Position numbers and translations under genes: made by a program | Assembly (NCBI GenBank): GCA_016784735.1 | Contig: JADHUC010000079.1 | Coordinates: forward strand, 1 to 39,753 | Direction of reading: 5' to 3' | DNA: 39,753 nucleotides | Source of the DNA: Pirellulaceae bacterium | Lineage (GTDB): Bacteria > Planctomycetota > Planctomycetia > Pirellulales > Pirellulaceae | The notes under the pieces: model-generated | Databases searched by the model: none | Seen by the model: the letters and a program-made list of their open reading frames with translations, nothing else | Told to the model about the DNA's origin: nothing | In this document: positions 38,983 through 39,753 of the stretch, one piece after another | Layout of the letters: every line of letters begins with the position of its first letter | Numbering within the stretch: position 1 is the stretch's first letter

Positions 38983-39753
38983 ATGAAAGACGTCGCCCTC
39001 GTTCTTCTAACACTGGCGTTTTCTGGGCGAACGTTGGCCGAGCAGCCAGTAACAGAAAAGCCGAACCACGCCCACTTTTACGTTTCTGCCATTGGCAAGG
39101 ACAATTGGTCTGGCAGACTGTCGGTACAGAACGCCGAGGAAACCGATGGGCCGTTTGCCACCCTAACCCGCGCGCGGAACGCGATCCGAGAATTGAAGTC
39201 CGAGAAACGGTCCAAAGGGCCGGTGACGGTGATGGTTCTCGGGGGAACTTACTACCTGACGGAACCGTTTGTACTAGACAGCCAAGACACGGGAACCGAC
39301 CAAGAACCGATCACGTACACCGCCTATCCCGGACAGAAGCCGATTCTTAGTGGAGGTAGGAAGATTGTCGGATGGGAACCGTACCAAGGTAACATCCTCC
39401 GGTGCCACCTGCCCGAAACGAAGGAAGGCCGATGGAGCTTCCGGCAGCTCTTCTTCAATGGCGAAAGGCAGATCCGAGCGCGGTGGCCCAACCGCAAGCC
39501 AAACGATCCACTGTACGGCGGATGGGCCTTCGTTGAAGCGACGTTGCCGGAGGGCGACCAAAAGGCGGCCGAGTTTCGCTTTGCTCCGGACGGCGCTCCC
39601 CGGCATTGGGCCAGGCCGGGCCAAGCGGAAGTCAATGTCTTTCCCTGGTACTGCTGGGTGAACGACATCATTCCGGTTAAGCAGGTCGATACAGGTAATC
39701 GCATGATTATCCTCGGCAGGCGCGTCCAGCCCGGCTTTATGTCGTTAATGCCC
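38983..39753 (+). CDS. Exported right-handed beta-helix protein (partial)
   Basis: 257 codons from ATG 38983 (AGGAG nine nt upstream) to the right edge, so the C-terminus is missing. The signal peptide MKDVALVLLTLAFSGRTLAE is followed by HFYVSAIGKDNWSG and GPFATLTRARNAIRELK, the N-terminal block of pectate-lyase-like parallel beta-helix proteins. Next come VMVLGGTYYLTEPFVLDSQD and ITYTAYPGQKPILSGGRKIV. Members include polysaccharide lyases and alpha-galactosidases of the GH110/GH141 type, but the active site lies beyond the window. It lies 29 nt after the TIM-barrel gene and is probably in the same operon. Confidence 0.85.
   Translation, partial: MKDVALVLLTLAFSGRTLAEQPVTEKPNHAHFYVSAIGKDNWSGRLSVQNAEETDGPFATLTRARNAIRELKSEKRSKGPVTVMVLGGTYYLTEPFVLDSQDTGTDQEPITYTAYPGQKPILSGGRKIVGWEPYQGNILRCHLPETKEGRWSFRQLFFNGERQIRARWPNRKPNDPLYGGWAFVEATLPEGDQKAAEFRFAPDGAPRHWARPGQAEVNVFPWYCWVNDIIPVKQVDTGNRMIILGRRVQPGFMSLMP

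Overview
The window looks like chromosomal DNA of a planctomycete, probably of the Pirellulales type. The GC content is high. The gene content is typical of that group: ECF sigma factors paired with membrane anti-sigma-like proteins, an SHD1 plus PQQ-like beta-propeller protein, a SUMF1 plus PD40 lipoprotein, FecR, PIG-L, DUF4091, ceramidase-like and D-aminoacylase-like secreted enzymes, and a VWA protein ending in a secretin-N-like domain. This assignment rests on family content, not on a marker gene. I see no rRNA, tRNA, CRISPR array, phage module or intact transposase.

Layout. 1-2266 (minus) is the N-terminal 755 codons of a secreted VWA protein that runs off the left edge. 2670-6379 (plus) holds endonuclease III, a DUF2293 protein 2 nt behind it, and a cytoplasmic molybdopterin oxidoreductase. 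6416-7147 (minus) is a small membrane protein with an uncertain start. 7247-7510 is the decayed C-terminus of a Gfo/Idh/MocA oxidoreductase. 7564-11883 (minus) encodes a 1439-residue protein with about 18 WD40 repeats, a membrane helix and a C-terminal STAND-type ATPase. 12215-13969 (minus) is an operon of ECF sigma factor, a 78-residue membrane protein and an MscS-like channel, closed by a clear intrinsic terminator.

14321-25128 (plus) is a run of six exported proteins: PIG-L deacetylase, DUF4091/GH123-like glycosidase, D-aminoacylase-like amidohydrolase, PQQ-like propeller, an unknown protein and a SUMF1-PD40 lipoprotein. Two REPIN-like palindromic repeat pairs sit in its gaps. 25748-26906 is a second ECF sigma factor with an overlapping four-helix membrane protein. 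26907-27906 is a gene-poor kilobase with a remnant of a PD40 protein. 27907-29385 (minus) is an SHD1/PQQ-like protein. 29667-32257 (plus) is a third ECF sigma factor overlapping by 4 nt a membrane FecR-serpin fusion. 32426-34762 (minus) is a HEAT-repeat exported protein. 35061-39753 (plus) is a second set of exported enzymes: ceramidase-like, a TIM-barrel glycosidase-like protein and a truncated beta-helix protein.

How they may work together. The two plus-strand enzyme runs look like extracytoplasmic degradation of amino-sugar, acylated or lipid-linked material. Three separate ECF sigma units provide envelope signalling. The most unusual is the sigma/FecR-serpin pair. There the anti-sigma-like membrane protein carries a complete serpin fold with an inhibitory-type hinge, suggesting (inference) an extracytoplasmic protease sensor that uses serpin conformational change to control transcription. 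The second candidate for a new system is the inverted WD40-membrane-ATPase protein.
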